Of a stretch of DNA of 64,000 bases, positions 9,524-19,060 are shown one piece after another. The position numbers were made by a program, and so were the translations under genes. The stretch lies in NCBI GenBank assembly GCA_937989875.1, contig CALKBO010000030.1, positions 94,840 to 158,839 on the forward strand. The letters are read 5' to 3'. The notes beneath the pieces are model-generated. The model saw nothing but the letters and a program-made list of their open reading frames with translations. It did not search any database and was not told the DNA's origin. Every line of letters starts with the position of its first letter. Positions within the stretch are counted from its first letter, which is position 1. This DNA is from an uncultured Collinsella sp. Lineage in GTDB: Bacteria; Actinomycetota; Coriobacteriia; Coriobacteriales; Coriobacteriaceae.

Positions 9524-10801
9524 ATGTCCACTAAGTATGCAATCGTTGGCGGTAAGCTCATCGACGGTACCGGTGCCGAGCCGGTCGAGAACTCCCTCGT
9601 TCTCGTCGACGACAACGGCAAGATCGAGTACGCCGGTGCTATGCAGGACCTTCCCGAGGGCGTTGAGGTTATCGACGCCGCCGGCAAGACCGTCCTTCCC
9701 GGCCTGATCGACACCCACCTGCACTTCTCGGGCAACTTGACCGACGATGACACCGACTGGGTCATGCAGCCGCTCCTCGAGAAGCAGGCCGTCGCAGTCA
9801 AGCAGGCCTACGACTGCCTCACCCACGGCCTCACCACCGTCTGCGAGATCGGCCGCTTTGGTATCCAGATCCGTGACTGCATCGACAAGGGCGTCTTCAA
9901 GGGCCCGCGCGTTCTGGCCACCGGCCTTGGCTTCTGCCGCGTTGCCGGCCACGGCGACTCCCACCACTGCAGCCAGGAGCTCAACAAGGAATCGCACCCC
10001 TGGGGCGATCAGGTCGACGGTCCTTGGGATCTGCGCAAGGCCGTCCGTCGTCGCCTGCGCGAGAACCCCGATGCCATCAAGATCTGGGCTACCGGTGGCG
10101 GCATCTGGCGCTGGGACTCCGGCCGCGACCAGCACTACTGCTCCGAGGAGATTCAGGCCGTGGTCGAAGAGGCCAAGATGGTCGGCATCCCCGTGTGGAG
10201 CCACTGCTACAACAACCACGCCGCTGCCTACGATTCCGTTCGCTTTGGCTGCGAGCAGCTGATTCACGGCTTCGATATCGATGAGCGCACCATGGACCTC
10301 ATGGCCGAGCAGGGCACCTTCTTCACCCCGACGATCGCCTTCCTGCCCACCTGGTACGCCACCTATCCGCCCGTCTACGTTCCCGAGCTGCACGACAAGT
10401 ACGAGGGCACCCTGGTCGAGAAGGAGCTGCAGCGCAACTACGACTGCCTGCGCGAGGCCAAGAAGCGCGGCGTCGTCATGACGATCGGCTCCGACTCCTT
10501 CTCCTTCGTCACCCCGTACGGCACCTGCTCCATCGAGGAGATGTACGAGTTCGTCGACAAGATCGGCTTCACCCCGGTCGAGACCATCACCTGCGCCACC
10601 CTCAATGGTGCCAAGATGTGCCACATCGAGGACGAGACCGGTTCCATCGAGGCCGGCAAGTGCGCCGACCTGCTGGTCGTCAACGGTGACGTCGCCGCCG
10701 ACATCCACGTGCTCAACACCGACAACATGGACGTCATCATGAAGGACGGCTGGATTGTCGAGGCCGGCACCTTCGGCGAGGCAAACAAGTACAGCGCCTA
10801 A
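9524..10801 (+). CDS. Amidohydrolase-superfamily metal-dependent hydrolase
   Basis: A 425-aa TIM-barrel hydrolase related to the imidazolonepropionase / Xaa-Pro dipeptidase-like amidohydrolases. Metal ligands are readable in order: HLH (His65, His67), Lys186 in AIKIWATGG (the usual carboxylated lysine), His227 in WSHCYNN, His248 in IHGFDID and Asp324 in IGSDSF. Start at ATG 9524 with AAGGAGG. The nearby amino-acid permease suggests that the substrate is an N-acyl amino acid, cyclic dipeptide or similar compound; this is inference. Confidence 0.85.
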   Translation: MSTKYAIVGGKLIDGTGAEPVENSLVLVDDNGKIEYAGAMQDLPEGVEVIDAAGKTVLPGLIDTHLHFSGNLTDDDTDWVMQPLLEKQAVAVKQAYDCLTHGLTTVCEIGRFGIQIRDCIDKGVFKGPRVLATGLGFCRVAGHGDSHHCSQELNKESHPWGDQVDGPWDLRKAVRRRLRENPDAIKIWATGGGIWRWDSGRDQHYCSEEIQAVVEEAKMVGIPVWSHCYNNHAAAYDSVRFGCEQLIHGFDIDERTMDLMAEQGTFFTPTIAFLPTWYATYPPVYVPELHDKYEGTLVEKELQRNYDCLREAKKRGVVMTIGSDSFSFVTPYGTCSIEEMYEFVDKIGFTPVETITCATLNGAKMCHIEDETGSIEAGKCADLLVVNGDVAADIHVLNTDNMDVIMKDGWIVEAGTFGEANKYSA

Positions 10802-10852
10802 GCTACCGTTCATCGATGGCTTGATGTAAAACACAGTATTTGATTGCATAAT

Positions 10853-10888
10853 GCAATGGAGAGGGTCGCTTGCGGCCCTCTTTATTGC
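10853..10888 (+). terminator. Terminator after the amidohydrolase
   Basis: Outer GCAAT/ATTGC and inner AGAGGGTC/GGCCCTCT (one G-T pair) around GCTTGC, with TTTATT on the descending side. It lies inside a longer possible reading frame of the next gene, which argues for that gene's later start. Confidence 0.7.
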
Positions 10889-10919
10889 TATGGGGTGCGT
10901 CAGTAAGAAGGAGATGACG

Positions 10920-12305
10920 GTGGATCTCAATAGGCTGATTCTGGGCAAGAGCTACAACTCTACCAAGGTCTTTCGTACCGCTCAGCATGTGGTTCAAGCC
11001 ATCTTGCTCGGTATTGTCGTTCCGCTGCTTATCCTGCTGCTCATCTGGGATCTAACCGATAATCCCAATCCCGTTCCGGCCGTTGTCGTCATTGCCGGCT
11101 TGGTCATGCTGTGCTTCTTCTTCTCGTACGTCTTTGTCGTTCCCGACGACCTCACATCGAGCGCAACCGACCGCACGCTCGCCATCGCGTCGAAAATATT
11201 CGCCTACACGTCGCGCGGCCTTACGCCCGAAGCTGCCCTGGGCGCCTCTAAGATCATCCTGTCCGAAACTATCGCCTCTGCCATCTGCTTTACCGACGGC
11301 AAGCAGGTGTTGGCAAGCTGGGGCGAGGACTCGGCAAAATGCCCCGCGGGCACCCCGGTGGTGCTGCGGACCACGCTCAACGTGATTGAGACGGGCGAGC
11401 AGAGCGTGTTTTCGCGTGACGCCTCCAATGAGACGGGCGGCTACTTTCCCCGCCTGCGCGCCGGCATTGTCGCGCCGCTTACCGTGCGCGGGCATTGCGT
11501 GGGCACACTCGAGCTGTATTACCCCCGCCTGAGCAGCATCGATATGCGCCAGACGGCCCTTGCCTCGGGCTTTGCCGATCTAATTTCCACGCAGCTCGCT
11601 AGCTTTGAGCTCGAGCGCCAGGACGAGCTCACGGCCCGCGTTGAGCTTCGCGCCCTGCAGTCGCAGGTCGACCCGCATTTTCTATTCAATACCATTAGCA
11701 CGATCGTGTCGCTCGTTCGAACCGAGCCCGACAAGGCGCGATCGCTGCTGATCGACTTTTCCAACTACTATCGTCAGACGCTTTCTGACTCCGATACGCT
11801 CACCACGCTCGAGCACGAGGTGGAACAGGGTACTCGTTATATCAATCTTATGCAGGCCCGGTATGGCGACGGCCGTCTGCGCGTTTCGGTCGACATCGAC
11901 TTCGAGGTGCGCGACAGCCTGGTGCCGCCATTTATCTTGCAGCCGCTGCTCGAAAACTGCATCAAGCATGCGCAGCGCGAGACCGAGCCGCTTTCTATTC
12001 GTGTTAGGGCTTTTGAGACCGATGACGGCTTGGAGATCATCGTCGAGGACGATGGCATCGGTATGAGCGAAGAGGTCTGCGCGCATCTGTTTGAGCAACA
12101 TCGCCTGGAAGAGCCCGAGAGCATTACCGCCGACGGCTCCGTCAAGCGAGGTTGCGGCCTGGCGCTCTTCAACGTGCTTCAGCGCATCCATTTCTTTTAC
12201 GGAGAAGATTCCGGCATGCGCGTGAAGTCCCAGGAGGGCGTGGGAACGCAGGTCATCGTCGAGCTGAACGGCGAGCCGCATGAGCCTGCGCCGTTGACGG
12301 CGTAG
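10920..12305 (+). CDS. LytS-type sensor histidine kinase
   Basis: A 461-aa membrane sensor: two transmembrane segments (about 27-46 and 53-74), a GAF-like middle, the His_kinase segment with LQSQVDPHFLFNT (phospho-acceptor His253) and a HATPase with N-box QPLLENCIKHA and G-box EDDGIGMS. I choose the GTG at 10920, spaced 6 bp from AAGGAG; an ATG at 10914 abuts that site and longer frames overlap the upstream terminator. It should phosphorylate the LytTR regulator encoded 38 bp downstream. A second, similar pair lies at 16832-18964. Confidence 0.85.
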   Translation: MDLNRLILGKSYNSTKVFRTAQHVVQAILLGIVVPLLILLLIWDLTDNPNPVPAVVVIAGLVMLCFFFSYVFVVPDDLTSSATDRTLAIASKIFAYTSRGLTPEAALGASKIILSETIASAICFTDGKQVLASWGEDSAKCPAGTPVVLRTTLNVIETGEQSVFSRDASNETGGYFPRLRAGIVAPLTVRGHCVGTLELYYPRLSSIDMRQTALASGFADLISTQLASFELERQDELTARVELRALQSQVDPHFLFNTISTIVSLVRTEPDKARSLLIDFSNYYRQTLSDSDTLTTLEHEVEQGTRYINLMQARYGDGRLRVSVDIDFEVRDSLVPPFILQPLLENCIKHAQRETEPLSIRVRAFETDDGLEIIVEDDGIGMSEEVCAHLFEQHRLEEPESITADGSVKRGCGLALFNVLQRIHFFYGEDSGMRVKSQEGVGTQVIVELNGEPHEPAPLTA

Positions 12306-12343
12306 CACGCGGTTGGATTGAGAGAAAAAGAGGGGAAGCACAT

Positions 12344-13078
12344 ATGTCCGAAGGCTGGAACATCTTGGTGGTTGATGACGAGCCTCCCATTAGGGCTGAG
12401 CTACGCTATCTGTTGGAAAAGGATACGCGTGTGGGTCAGATTGCCGAGGCGGGCAATGTCACCGAAGCCGTGGAGTCGATTCTGTCGAACAAGCCCGACG
12501 TGTTGTTTTTAGACATTACCATGCCCGGTCGCTCGGGAATTGAGCTTGCCGAGACGCTGCAGAACCTAAAGACGCCGCCGGTGGTTGTGTTTGTGACGGC
12601 GTTTGCCGAATTTGCCGCCGATGCGTATAACCTCGATGCGGTCGACTATGTCGTCAAGCCGGTCGAGGACGCACGCCTGTCAAAGGCACTCGACAAGATC
12701 GAGGCAGCCTTGGGTGTCCGTCGTGTTATCCACGCTCCGCGCCAGCCTTTGCGTCTGACGGTGGACCGCGGGGGCAAAAAGGTGTTCATTCCCGCCGCAG
12801 ACGTCTGCTACTTTGAGGCGCGCGCCGATTTTTGCAACGTCGTCTGCGCCGAGGGAACATACCTGATCAATGAGTCGATTTCCTCGCTCGAGCGGCGCTT
12901 GGCCTCTGAGGGCTTTATCCGTGTCCACCGCAGCTATCTGGTCAATTTGGAAGACGTGCACAATGTCGAGATCGGTTCCACGGGTCTTATGGAGCTCAGG
13001 CTCGATCGCGTAACCTCGACGGTGCCCGTGTCCCGTCGTCGTGCTGCCGAGGTCAAGGCGCACCTGGGGCTTGCGTAG
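12344..13078 (+). CDS. LytTR-family response regulator
   Basis: A 244-aa regulator. The receiver domain has Asp11/Asp12 and phospho-acceptor Asp57 in FLDITMPG, plus DYVVKPVED. The C-terminal LytTR DNA-binding domain begins near residue 130 and includes the RVHRSYLVNL core. It is paired with the preceding kinase. Targets are unknown. Confidence 0.9.
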   Translation: MSEGWNILVVDDEPPIRAELRYLLEKDTRVGQIAEAGNVTEAVESILSNKPDVLFLDITMPGRSGIELAETLQNLKTPPVVVFVTAFAEFAADAYNLDAVDYVVKPVEDARLSKALDKIEAALGVRRVIHAPRQPLRLTVDRGGKKVFIPAADVCYFEARADFCNVVCAEGTYLINESISSLERRLASEGFIRVHRSYLVNLEDVHNVEIGSTGLMELRLDRVTSTVPVSRRRAAEVKAHLGLA

Positions 13079-13170
13079 GCGGTCTGCATGCCATCGTTTA
13101 CCGCCGCAGGTTTGGCATGACCGTGCGGTGGGCATAATGGGTGACATCGAATGAAATCGAAAGGATCATT

Positions 13171-14115
13171 ATGCCCGCGCTCATTACGCATCATCTGTTT
13201 GGCGAGGAAAGCATCGACCGTCTTCCGCAGGGCGTTATTACGTCCGACGAGGAGCGCATCGCCTTTATCCTGGGAAACCAAGGTCCCGACCCGTTTTTCT
13301 TCCACATGCTCACGCCGCGCATTTCCGACTGTATGTTGCTTGCTCAGGTCATGCACCGCTCGCGCATGTCGCGCCAGTTCTCGTGCCTGCGCGACGGCGT
13401 GTCGCACCTGCAGCCGCGCGACGCCAGCTTGGGTCGCGCCTTTGCGCTGGGCCTGCTGTCTCATTACGTGCTCGACCGCAACGCCCATCCCTTTGTCTAT
13501 GAGCAGCAGTTTGGCATCGTGGAGTCCGATTCAGAGCTTGAGGATTCGAGCAGTCAGGTCCATGCCGTGATCGAGAGCGACCTGGATGTACTGATGCTGC
13601 AGCTTAAACGCGATGGCGCTACGGTCGACGATTACCCGCCGGCGGGCGAGATCGTCACTACCGATCGCATCAATCGCGTGGCCGGCGTGCTGATGAGCTA
13701 TGTTGCCGGACGCGTGTACGGCATTGACATTCCGGCGGGGGAGTACGGTGCTGCCGTTGCCAATATGCAGCGACTTTACCGCGCGATTGAGCCGGCCGGC
13801 TCCGCAAAGACGCGCGCGATCTCGCTGGTTGAGGGCTTGGTGCACGACTACTCGCTGCTCGACGGCCTTGCCCATCGCGTGACGACGGAGCTGCCCGAGC
13901 GCACCGGTAACCTGGGCCATCTGACATGGAAGAATCCCTTTACCGACGAGGTCTCGAACGAGAGTTTCCCCGAGGTCTTTGATCGCGCGCTGGTCGATTA
14001 CGAGTGCACGGTCGCACGTTTTATCGAGACCGGTGACATGGATGCCGTGACCAGTCACGTCAACTACAGCGGTCGCGTGCTCAATGCCGATGAGGAGTTC
14101 GACCGCGAGGAATAG
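13171..14115 (+). CDS. Zinc-dependent phospholipase C-like protein
   Basis: A 314-aa protein resembling the zinc-dependent phospholipase C / P1 nuclease-like fold. The N-terminal MPALITHHLFG, the GNQGPDPFFFHML segment and LLSHYVLDRNAHPF place His and Asp residues as in that family's metal site. The start ATG 13171 follows GAAAGGATC; an upstream frame start at 13141 has no such site. No signal peptide is seen, so a cytoplasmic role is likely. The activity is inferred from fold only. Confidence 0.65.
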   Translation: MPALITHHLFGEESIDRLPQGVITSDEERIAFILGNQGPDPFFFHMLTPRISDCMLLAQVMHRSRMSRQFSCLRDGVSHLQPRDASLGRAFALGLLSHYVLDRNAHPFVYEQQFGIVESDSELEDSSSQVHAVIESDLDVLMLQLKRDGATVDDYPPAGEIVTTDRINRVAGVLMSYVAGRVYGIDIPAGEYGAAVANMQRLYRAIEPAGSAKTRAISLVEGLVHDYSLLDGLAHRVTTELPERTGNLGHLTWKNPFTDEVSNESFPEVFDRALVDYECTVARFIETGDMDAVTSHVNYSGRVLNADEEFDREE

Positions 14116-14216
14116 GGCCCGTGCGTGCCCCTTTGCCGAATCCTTACCGGCGGTTCTGGACAATTGGGGTACGATGAACTAACTGCATATCGGGCGAATA
14201 CGAAGGGTCCCTGTCC

Positions 14217-15476
14217 ATGAAATACACCAAGCTCGAGCGTAACTGGGTTATGTATGATGTGGGCAATTCGGCCCTCGTGCTGCTCAATACCTCGGTGGTG
14301 CCCATTTACTTTAACGCCATCAATACCGGCGCTTCCTCGGCCGACCTGGTGGTCGCCTGGGGCAATGCACAGACGATCGCCTCGCTGGTCATCGCCATGC
14401 TCATGCCCATTCTGGGCGCGCTTGCCGACTACGCCGGCAACAAGATCAAGTTCTTCTTGGGCTTCTTCCTCACGGGCCTGGTGCTTTGCCTGGCGCAGGC
14501 TATCCCAATGTCCGCCATGGCATTTTTGACCGTGTACGTGCTGTGCACCATCGGCCTTAACTCTTCTATGACGTTCTACGACGCCATGCTGCCCGACATT
14601 ACGACCGACGAGCGCATGGACGCCGTGTCCAGCTCGGGCTATGCCTGGGGCTATATCGGTTCCACCGTGCCGTTCGTCATCTGCCTGGCGCTCATCATGG
14701 GTGGCCCCGCTCTTGGCGTCCCCACCATGCTGGCAACGCGTCTGTCGTTTATCATCACTGGTGCCTGGTGGCTCATCTTTACCCTGCCGCTCATTCGCAC
14801 CTATAAGCAAAAGTACGGTCGCGAGCGCGGTCCCGAGGACACTATCGGCCACATCGTGGGCGGTGTGTTCTCCGAGGTCGGACACACCATGCGCGAGATC
14901 GCCCACAACAAGACCGTGCTGGTCTACATGATCGCGTTCTTCTTCTATATCGACGGTGTGCACACGGTCATTTCCATGGCTACCAGTTACGGATCGGCCT
15001 TGGGCATCGATTCGACGCAGCTGGTGCTTGCGCTGCTCGTTACGCAGTTCGTGGCCTTTCCGTCCGCCATCATCTACGGCAAGCTCGCCGGACGCGTGGG
15101 CACGCTCAACATGATCCTGGTGGCGGTCGCCGCCTACATGGGCATTGTGCTGTTCGCCGCGTTCTTCCTAAAGACCGCCTTTGAATTCTGGGTGCTTGCC
15201 ATTATGGTCGGCCTGTTCCAGGGCGGCGTGCAGGCGCTTAGCCGTAGCTACTTTGGCCGCATTATCCCCAAGGAAAAGTCCAACGAGTACTACGGCTTCT
15301 TTGACATCTTTGGTCGTTATGCAAGCGTCATGGGCACCTTCCTAGTGTCGGTCGTCACCTCGCTGACCGGCAACCCGTCGCTGGGCGTCCTTTCCATTGG
15401 CGTGTTGCTGATCGTTGGCTTTATGCTGCTGGTCCGCCTGTCCCGCATGACTCGGGCGGCAGAACATGCCGCATAG
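14217..15476 (+). CDS. MFS transporter, UMF1/Atg22-like
   Basis: A 419-aa, roughly 12-span transporter. The N-terminus KLERNWVMYDVGNSA and the PDITTDERMDAVSSSGYAWGYIGS segment are typical of the UMF1 (Atg22-like) branch of the major facilitator superfamily. Eukaryotic relatives export amino acids from vacuoles; bacterial substrates are largely unknown. A TACGAT hexamer at 14170 may be its -10 element, without a clear -35. Confidence 0.8.
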   Translation: MKYTKLERNWVMYDVGNSALVLLNTSVVPIYFNAINTGASSADLVVAWGNAQTIASLVIAMLMPILGALADYAGNKIKFFLGFFLTGLVLCLAQAIPMSAMAFLTVYVLCTIGLNSSMTFYDAMLPDITTDERMDAVSSSGYAWGYIGSTVPFVICLALIMGGPALGVPTMLATRLSFIITGAWWLIFTLPLIRTYKQKYGRERGPEDTIGHIVGGVFSEVGHTMREIAHNKTVLVYMIAFFFYIDGVHTVISMATSYGSALGIDSTQLVLALLVTQFVAFPSAIIYGKLAGRVGTLNMILVAVAAYMGIVLFAAFFLKTAFEFWVLAIMVGLFQGGVQALSRSYFGRIIPKEKSNEYYGFFDIFGRYASVMGTFLVSVVTSLTGNPSLGVLSIGVLLIVGFMLLVRLSRMTRAAEHAA

Positions 15477-15590
15477 GAGCGAGCGGCTATTGTGCCTGTC
15501 CACGGTACTCTTTTGGGGTTATCCGCAATAAACATTGCGACTTGCGAGCAATGATTTGCCCAAGTGGGTATGATGGAATCAGCTAGGTCG

Positions 15591-15626
15591 CGGGGCGTCG
15601 CCTGTGTTTGGCGGCGTCCCGTTTTT
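15591..15626 (+). terminator. Terminator between MFS gene and glycosyltransferase
   Basis: A 12-bp stem CGGGGCGTCGCC / GGCGGCGTCCCG (two G-T pairs), loop TGTGTTT, then TTTTT. It sits only 22 bp before the next start codon, so it might also act as an attenuator. Confidence 0.75.
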
Positions 15627-15647
15627 GTGTTGCAGGGAGGGTAAGGC

Positions 15648-16835
15648 ATGAACGCCACAGTCGTGATTCCAACGTATTGGGCGGGCGATGACGCTTGCGC
15701 AAACGCCCCTGGCACCTATGACCATTCGACGCGACTAAACGCCGACAATCCCGAACTCGACCGCTGCCTGGCCTCGCTTGAGCAGGTACGTGACATCCCG
15801 CGCATCATCCTTTTGGTGGTCTGTCCCGTTTCTGCCACAGCCGATGTGTCGCTGCGCGTGCACGAGATTGTCGACGCGCATCCAACGCTCAAGGTCACCG
15901 TTGTCACCAACACCCAGGCCTCGCGCATCGCAGACCGGGTTGCTCAGATCGCGCCCAAGGGTTCGGGCGAGTGCGTGAGCCTGCGAGGCTACGGTGCCAT
16001 CCGCAACATGGGGCTAGCCTGTGCCGCTGTGCTGGGGCATGACGCGGTTATCTTTTTGGATGACGATGAGACTGTCATCGACGCCGACTTTATGAAGCGC
16101 GCGACCTATGCGTTGGGGCAGCAGACGCGTCAGGGCTTGCCGATCTTGGTCAAGAGCGGCTATTTCTACGATCGCGACGGCTCGCCGCTGGCTCCCACGG
16201 ACAAGGCGGGCATCTGCCATCGTTGGTGGACCAAGCGCATCGAGTTCAACCGTTGGATGAAAAAGGCGCTCTCGGGCACCCGCATCTCGCGCTCCAACTA
16301 CGTGTGCGGCGGCCTGATGGCCCTGCACGCCCGCGCCTTTACGCGTGTAGCCTTTGACCCGTTTATCACCCGCGGCGAGGACTTGGATTACCTCTTTAAC
16401 ATGCGCATGTTTGGCTACGACGTGTGGTTCGATAACGAGTGGACCGTGCGCCATCTGCCTCCGGAGTCCGAAAAGCGCTCACCGCGCTTTATGCAGGATG
16501 TATACCGTTGGTACTACGAACGGGCCAAGTTGACATTCGCCGCGCATCAAAAGGAGCTCATTCCCGTTACGGCGGCATCACTCATGCCCTACCCGGGCCC
16601 GTGGATTTCGCGCGAGCTCGACGACCGTGTGCGCAAGACCGCTATGGTCCGCAGCGTGTTTACCCGCGAGCATGAGGGCTACCTGCGCATTTGGCGCCAT
16701 GGTATCGGTGAGGCAAAGGCCTATGCGCGCCAAAACGCTGCAAGCTACCTGCGTTTCCAGAGCTTTTGGCCCAAGATCATGGACGGGCTTTGGCGCGACG
16801 TACAACTGATCAGTATCCTGGAGGGGGCCGAATGA
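15648..16835 (+). CDS. Family 2-like glycosyltransferase
   Basis: A 395-aa GT-A fold enzyme without membrane segments. TVVIPTYW opens the nucleotide-binding domain, IFLDDDE carries the DxD-type metal site, and RGEDLDYLFNMR fits the GT2 acidic ED motif. It uses a nucleotide sugar; donor and acceptor are unknown. Start at ATG 15648 behind GGGAGGGTAAGGC. Its TGA overlaps the ATG of the next histidine kinase, so the two are translationally coupled, an unusual pairing. Confidence 0.7.
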   Translation: MNATVVIPTYWAGDDACANAPGTYDHSTRLNADNPELDRCLASLEQVRDIPRIILLVVCPVSATADVSLRVHEIVDAHPTLKVTVVTNTQASRIADRVAQIAPKGSGECVSLRGYGAIRNMGLACAAVLGHDAVIFLDDDETVIDADFMKRATYALGQQTRQGLPILVKSGYFYDRDGSPLAPTDKAGICHRWWTKRIEFNRWMKKALSGTRISRSNYVCGGLMALHARAFTRVAFDPFITRGEDLDYLFNMRMFGYDVWFDNEWTVRHLPPESEKRSPRFMQDVYRWYYERAKLTFAAHQKELIPVTAASLMPYPGPWISRELDDRVRKTAMVRSVFTREHEGYLRIWRHGIGEAKAYARQNAASYLRFQSFWPKIMDGLWRDVQLISILEGAE

Positions 16836-18175
16836 TCGACCGCCGCGCCCAGCGCGATAGTTCAATATCAATCTTTCGCATCATTGCCGTTGCCTGCGCC
16901 ATTTGCGTGCTGGTGTACTTTATTTTTGCCTTGGTGACCGGTATCGAGCCGATCGCCACGGTGATTGCCTGCGCGCTACTGTGCATCTTTCTGTGCATCT
17001 TTATCTTTTTGACGCTCAATCCCGATTCGGTGCGCTCCCAGTACACCGAGGAGACGCTCTCGGTGGCCTCGGCCATGCTCGAGGACATTAAGGGCGGTCT
17101 GACGCAGGAGTCGGCGCGTTTGGTGTGCCGGCGCATTTTGCCCGAGACGCGCGCCATGACGGTGGCCATCACCGACGAGGGCAACGTGCTTGCCTGCGCG
17201 GGAGAGTTTGAGGAAAAACTACTGCCAGATTCTCCCATCCACACGCTTGCCACGCGCTACGTTATCGAACATGGCATCGTGCAGTCGTTCAACCGTATGG
17301 TGGATGTCGTGGGCTCGGACGGCTCTCACAACCAAGTTCCCGCCGGCATTATCGCCCCCATCAAGGTGGGCGATCGTACCGTCGGCACGCTCAAGTTCTA
17401 CTACAAGACCCCGCGCGCCGTCGACCGTACCCAGTATGCGCTTGCCTCGGGCTTTGCCGAGATCTTGTCCACGCAGCTCGCCATCCACGAGCTCGAGGTG
17501 CAAAAGGAACTCACGGCGCGCGCCGAGGTGCGTGCGCTGCAGGCGCAGATTAACCCGCACTTCCTGTTCAACACGCTGAACACCATTGCATCGTTTACGC
17601 GCACCGACCCGCTGCGGGCCCGCGAACTGCTTCGTGAGTTCTCATCGTTCTATCGTGCCACGCTCGACAACTCGGGATCGCTTATTCCGGTCTCGCGCGA
17701 GGTTGCACAGACCAAGCGCTACCTTACCTTTGAGAAGGCCCGCTTTGGCGAGGACCGTGTGCTTGCGACGTTCGATGTGTCCGAGGACGTGGAAGATACG
17801 CTGGTGCCGGCGTTCGTGATCCAGCCGATTGTCGAGAACGCCGTACGTCATGGTATGGGCGATGACGACGCCCTGAGGATCGACGTGACCGTTCACCAAG
17901 ACGGCGAGGATGCAATCTTGATTGCCGTGGCCGATAATGGCGTGGGCATGGATGAGGGTACCGCCGCCAGACTGTTTGACGAGCGCTCTGCCCGTCCCGA
18001 CGCCAGCTCTCCCCAGGGTGGCGGTGCCGGTGTGGCCATGCACAATATTTCGGAGCGCATCCATCGCTTTTATGGGCCGCACTCCTATACGCGTGTCGAA
18101 TCGGCGCCGGGCAAGGGCACCAAAGTGCTCCTTCATCTTGATTTGTCAGAGAGCATCTTTGACATTCAAGAGTAA
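16832..18175 (+). CDS. LytS-type sensor histidine kinase, second
   Basis: A 447-aa sensor with two membrane segments (about 14-35 and 40-61), a GAF-like region, LQAQINPHFLFNT with phospho-acceptor His243, and a HATPase with QPIVENAVRHG and DNGVGMD. It has the same domain order and many shared motifs with the kinase at 10920, so the two are paralogues. It starts at ATG 16832 behind GGAGGGGGCC and overlaps the glycosyltransferase stop by 4 bp. Confidence 0.9.
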   Translation: MIDRRAQRDSSISIFRIIAVACAICVLVYFIFALVTGIEPIATVIACALLCIFLCIFIFLTLNPDSVRSQYTEETLSVASAMLEDIKGGLTQESARLVCRRILPETRAMTVAITDEGNVLACAGEFEEKLLPDSPIHTLATRYVIEHGIVQSFNRMVDVVGSDGSHNQVPAGIIAPIKVGDRTVGTLKFYYKTPRAVDRTQYALASGFAEILSTQLAIHELEVQKELTARAEVRALQAQINPHFLFNTLNTIASFTRTDPLRARELLREFSSFYRATLDNSGSLIPVSREVAQTKRYLTFEKARFGEDRVLATFDVSEDVEDTLVPAFVIQPIVENAVRHGMGDDDALRIDVTVHQDGEDAILIAVADNGVGMDEGTAARLFDERSARPDASSPQGGGAGVAMHNISERIHRFYGPHSYTRVESAPGKGTKVLLHLDLSESIFDIQE

Positions 18176-18247
18176 AATAAAAGGCTACGGGCTCAACGTC
18201 ATGCGGCGGATGCCCGGCGTAGTTAGTTGACGAAAGGTTTTATCCCT

Positions 18248-18964
18248 ATGCTGCGTGCGATGATTGTGGATGATGAGGCGCCGGCTCGCTCGGAGCTTCG
18301 CTTCCTGCTCGAGCAAACGGGCAAGATCGGCACGATCACGGAGGCGTCGAGCGTCCGCTCCGCCATCGAGATGCTTATGGAAAGTCGCGTGGATGTCGTG
18401 TTTCTCGATATCTCGATGCCCGGTGCCTCGGGCCTGCAACTTGCCGAGGCGCTGCATAAGCTCAAAAATCCGCCGGCGATCGTGTTTGTGACTGCGTATA
18501 GCGACCATGCGGTCGAGGCATTCGACGTGGATGCCGTCGATTATCTGATGAAGCCGGTCGAAGAAGCTCGCTTGGATCGCGCGATCGAGAAGGTCATGCA
18601 ACGCGCCAAGCCGGTTACGGACAGCAAGGTGACCATCGAGCGTATCCCGGTGGAAAAGGGCGGCCGCAAGGTGCTCATTCCCGTGGACGACATTCGCTTT
18701 ATCATGGCTAAGGACGATTACTCCTGCATCTATACCGTCGATGATCGCTTTTTGTCGACGACCTCGCTGGCGCAGTTTGAGGCCAAGCTCTGCGACTTTG
18801 GCTTCTTCCGTGTTCACCGTCGCTATATCGTCAACTTGGCGTGCGTCACGGACGTCGAGACGGTGCCCTCGGGTGCCATCCAGCTGGGCATTACGGGCGT
18901 CGACGAACGCGTGCCGGTTTCGCGCCGCCGCGTCGTGCCGCTCAAGAAGGCTCTGAGTCTCTAG
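18248..18964 (+). CDS. LytTR-family response regulator, second
   Basis: A 238-aa receiver (Asp54 in FLDISMPG; DYLMKPVEE) plus LytTR DNA-binding domain (RVHRRYIVNL), paralogous to the regulator at 12344. ATG 18248 is preceded by GAAAGG. It is separated from its kinase by 72 bp and followed by a terminator, closing the glycosyltransferase-kinase-regulator unit. Confidence 0.9.
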   Translation: MLRAMIVDDEAPARSELRFLLEQTGKIGTITEASSVRSAIEMLMESRVDVVFLDISMPGASGLQLAEALHKLKNPPAIVFVTAYSDHAVEAFDVDAVDYLMKPVEEARLDRAIEKVMQRAKPVTDSKVTIERIPVEKGGRKVLIPVDDIRFIMAKDDYSCIYTVDDRFLSTTSLAQFEAKLCDFGFFRVHRRYIVNLACVTDVETVPSGAIQLGITGVDERVPVSRRRVVPLKKALSL

Positions 18965-18970
18965 CACACT

Positions 18971-19022
18971 GGCCCCGCAGCCCTGTAGACCCATCGTCTG
19001 CGGAGCCGTGGGGCCTTTTTTG
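18971..19022 (+). terminator. Terminator after the second LytTR regulator
   Basis: GGCCCC (18971-18976) pairs with GGGGCC (19010-19015) around a GC-rich inner arm, followed by seven T residues. Confidence 0.8.
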
Positions 19023-19060
19023 TATGTATCTGCCGAATCGTTTTTTGCGGAAGGGATCCC

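Noticed and set aside
10851..10919. Longer N-terminus of the first LytS kinase
   Set aside because: It would read through a terminator and lacks a ribosome-binding site, whereas GTG 10920 has AAGGAG at 6 bp.
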